64,000 bases of DNA from Aurelia coerulea (taxonomy: Eukaryota; Cnidaria; Scyphozoa; Semaeostomeae; Ulmaridae), in assembly GCA_039566865.1 (NCBI GenBank), contig CM076961.1:7091501-7155500 (forward strand), given 5' to 3'. The notes under the pieces are model-generated. The model did no database searches. It had not been told where the DNA came from and saw only the letters and a program-made list of their open reading frames with translations. Below, one piece after another: positions 63,621 through 64,000 of this stretch. Numbering within the stretch: position 1 is the stretch's first letter; each line of letters starts with the position of its first letter. The translations under genes were made by a program, and so were the position numbers.

Positions 63621-64000
63621 GTAAGTCAAAATGTTTCAATTGTGTTTCTATTTTTGAGTTGTTACTGTATCGGATGAGTCCAGAACAATGTATCCACTGT
63701 GTGAAGATCATGCTACAAAAACAATAAAGCCAATTTAAAAATTACAGAAGCGCTGTCTGGCTGAAGGCTTAACTTAATTTCTAAAATATATTCATGATGT
63801 ACAAAGCAGTATCTTTATCTCAAATGAAGAATTTCCGAAAATTAGCTTCTGTGGGTTTTGGCTATAAATGTTTAGTATAATCCACTTTTGTTGAAATGGC
63901 AAAAGCTAATTTTTTGCTTTCTAATGACACGGAAATGTAATTATGCTCTTCCATCATTGCTGAACATCAAAACGTTAAAATTTAAATAATAGTAAACTTC

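Overview
This is animal (metazoan) nuclear DNA. It is AT-rich, has long GT/AG introns, and is packed with dead transposable elements. No rRNA, intact tRNA, CRISPR array or operon is visible. The decayed reverse transcriptases, including one at about 24.0-24.5 kb with a C-terminal style I associate with corals, sea anemones and Hydra, and the abundance of small DNA transposons suggest a cnidarian, perhaps an anthozoan. That assignment is inference, not proof.

Two protein-coding genes can be rebuilt exon by exon, both on the + strand. Gene 1 (14352-28609) has eight exons whose phases join without a gap into a 616-residue F-box protein with two cysteine-rich, probably zinc-binding, segments. By architecture it is a substrate-recognition subunit of an SCF ubiquitin ligase. 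Gene 2 starts at 39206 and runs off the right edge; eight exons (39206-63620) encode the first 812 residues of an ortholog of RAD54L2/ARIP4, a SNF2-family ATPase. Motif I (GLGKT), the DEGH box and motif III are present, and the second helicase lobe lies beyond the window. Its third coding exon carries an unusual Ser/Asn-rich insert of about 200 residues within the first ATPase lobe.

Layout. 1-14.3 kb: no convincing large gene; several small inverted-repeat elements, a possible 50-codon ORF with an acylation-type N terminus (2834-2986), a tandem duplication with TATA-like motifs (8.2-8.7 kb) and a long TCA microsatellite. 14.35-28.7 kb: the F-box gene, whose introns hold a MITE, a 185-bp element touching a splice donor, a 1.1-kb foldback element that splits a SINE, a Mutator-like 2.56-kb element with long terminal repeats and a 9-bp target duplication, and nested hAT-like and Harbinger-like pieces. 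28.7-39.2 kb: intergenic, with two dead LINE reverse transcriptases (one split by a 783-bp mariner-type MITE), a TTAA element and an orphan exon-like segment (31630-31755). 39.2-64 kb: the RAD54L2 gene. Its introns hold a hAT-like element, a minus-strand LINE, further MITEs, tandem arrays and, in intron 2, an antisense copy of part of exon 1 next to a possible minus-strand gene.

Most of the novelty is in the elements: several families are delimited here to the base by their target-site duplications (TA, TTAA, TAA/TTA, 8-bp and 9-bp). The antisense exon-1 copy and the helicase insert are the most interesting gene-level observations.
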